From the NCBI RefSeq assembly GCF_001429625.1, contig NZ_LMSU01000002.1, forward strand, positions 434,001 through 498,000: 64,000 nt of DNA. The letters run 5' to 3'. Of this stretch, positions 63,464 to 64,000 are shown piece by piece; within the stretch, counting starts at the first letter, position 1; each line of letters begins with the position of its first letter. The DNA comes from Nocardioides sp. Soil805. GTDB lineage: Bacteria > Actinomycetota > Actinomycetes > Propionibacteriales > Nocardioidaceae. The position numbers and the translations under genes were made by a program. A model generated the notes under the pieces. It worked only from the letters and a program-made list of their open reading frames with translations, was not told where the DNA came from and did not search any database.

Positions 63464-63492
63464 TCATGACCGGTCCCTGCCCCTCTGCCCTG

Positions 63493-63514
63493 CGCCGGCG
63501 CCGAAACGCCGGCG
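63493..63514 (-). terminator. Hairpin after the DsrE-like gene
   Basis: CGCCGGCG (63493-63500) pairs with an identical self-complementary arm (63507-63514) around CCGAAA. It lies 1 nt past the DsrE-like stop. Confidence 0.55.
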
Positions 63515-63877
63515 TCAGTAGACGAGCGCCTGCACACCCTCGCCGAGGATCTCCTCGGCGAAGACCGCCGCCCCCGCGATGGTCGCGCCGCCGACCAGGT
63601 CGGCCTCGGTGAGCCCGCGGCGTGCGGCGCACTGGGAGCAGACCGTGAGCCGGCCGCCGGCCAGCACCACGTCGCGCAGGTCGGCCAGCGGTGTCGCCAG
63701 CGGCAGCTCGAACGCCTCGGCCCGACCCGGTACGCCGAACCACGCGCCCTCACCGGTGAGCCACAAGGAGACGTCGGCCCCCGCCGCGACCGCGGCCGCG
63801 GCCACCGTGAAGGCCTGGTTGGCCCGCTCCGGATCCTCCGCACCGCAGGTGACCTTGACGACGAGGGAGCGCGGCAT
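63515..63877 (-). CDS. DsrE family protein
   Basis: The 120-residue protein has the DsrE/DsrF-like fold: LVVKVTCGAEDPERANQAFT at the start, GADVSLWLTGEGAWFGV near residue 33, and LAGGRLTVCSQCAARRGL near 73. The Cys pair in CSQC matches the position of the active Cys in sulfur-transfer relatives. It probably handles persulfide or redox chemistry in the cytosol; the partner is unknown. TAGGGT lies 6 nt before its ATG, so the transcript seems leaderless. Confidence 0.85.
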   Translation of the reverse strand: MPRSLVVKVTCGAEDPERANQAFTVAAAAVAAGADVSLWLTGEGAWFGVPGRAEAFELPLATPLADLRDVVLAGGRLTVCSQCAARRGLTEADLVGGATIAGAAVFAEEILGEGVQALVY

Positions 63878-63883
63878 GGGATC

Positions 63884-63893
63884 ACCCTAGACT
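63884..63893. promoter_or_regulatory. Overlapping divergent -10 elements
   Basis: ACCCTAGACT contains TAGGGT on the minus strand (complement of 63884-63889), 6 nt before the DsrE-like ATG. It also contains TAGACT on the plus strand (63888-63893), 6 nt before ATG 63900. The two hexamers share two base pairs, so the site may be a bidirectional promoter for two leaderless genes. Confidence 0.5.
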
Positions 63894-63899
63894 CGACGC

Positions 63900-64000
63900 A
63901 TGCCCTTCGAGCTCCCCGACAACCTGCACCCCAACTGCGGCCCGCTCGCCTGGCTGCTCGGCACCTGGCGCGGCAACGGCCACGGCGACTACCCCACGAT
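63900..64000 (+). CDS. Nitrobindin-like (FABP family) heme-binding protein, partial
   Basis: Only the first 33 residues are in the window: the family start [20 protein letters not shown] followed by [11 protein letters not shown]. The GxWxGxGxGxYPTI pattern marks bacterial nitrobindins, beta-barrels that bind heme and nitric oxide or peroxynitrite. The frame runs off the right edge. Confidence 0.85.
   Translation, partial: MPFELPDNLHPNCGPLAWLLGTWRGNGHGDYPT

Overview
The window is a contiguous piece of a high-GC actinobacterial chromosome. GTG starts are common, codon third positions are almost all G or C, and the gene content (DUF3073 protein, split PurS/PurQ/PurL, WXG100/EspC-like modules, MutT1, a DUF3817 protein, many apparently leaderless genes) suggests Nocardioides or a close relative in the Nocardioidaceae. 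This is inferred from gene content and style only. I see no phage, integrase, rRNA or CRISPR locus; almost every base is coding or lies in a short intergenic gap.

Left third (1-28.7 kb): purine biosynthesis genes lie on the plus strand in scattered blocks, purC, purS-purQ, purL and purF-purM. Between them are a sulfotransferase, an acyl-CoA ligase, an M23 peptidase, a secreted DUF1906 glycoside-hydrolase-like protein, two divergent WXG100/EspC-like modules, an MFS exporter with a divergent ArsR-type regulator, an M20 dipeptidase, and a Tat-exported molybdenum hydroxylase with its 2Fe-2S subunit. A valine/leucine dehydrogenase closes this part.

Middle (28.8-43.6 kb): a propeller-like protein, a secreted SGNH hydrolase, and a SulP transporter with a divergent MerR regulator. 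An arsenic island follows: arsC-acr3-arsR on the minus strand, an ArsO-like flavoprotein, an MFS permease, a second flavoprotein, and a one-piece fusion of ArsR to an ArsN-type N-acetyltransferase (the family that acetylates arsinothricin or phosphinothricin). After a strong terminator and tRNA-Phe comes a compact minus-strand operon: stand-alone receiver, 31-residue peptide gene, hairpin, short cytochrome P450-like protein, GAF histidine kinase. This operon is the best candidate for an undescribed system here, possibly a P450-modified peptide under two-component control.

Right third (43.7-64 kb): tRNA-Glu, tRNA-Asp and tRNA-Lys, a DHA2 drug exporter, two overlapping CrcB fluoride channels behind an ATP-binding regulator, a type II NADH dehydrogenase, a cold-shock protein and MutT1. 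A phosphate block follows: PHO-box-driven pstSCAB, then pit, its DUF47 partner and ppk1 on the opposite strand. The end holds another small T7SS-like module with a probable broken or mis-started gene, a DsrE-like protein and the start of a nitrobindin-like protein.

Three dispersed repeat families stand out: a 32-bp family in two convergent arrays, a 50-bp palindrome in three copies, and a roughly 62-bp palindrome in two inverted copies flanking a DUF559-like gene. Many genes share a TANNNT hexamer 6-7 nt before the start codon, which implies leaderless transcripts.
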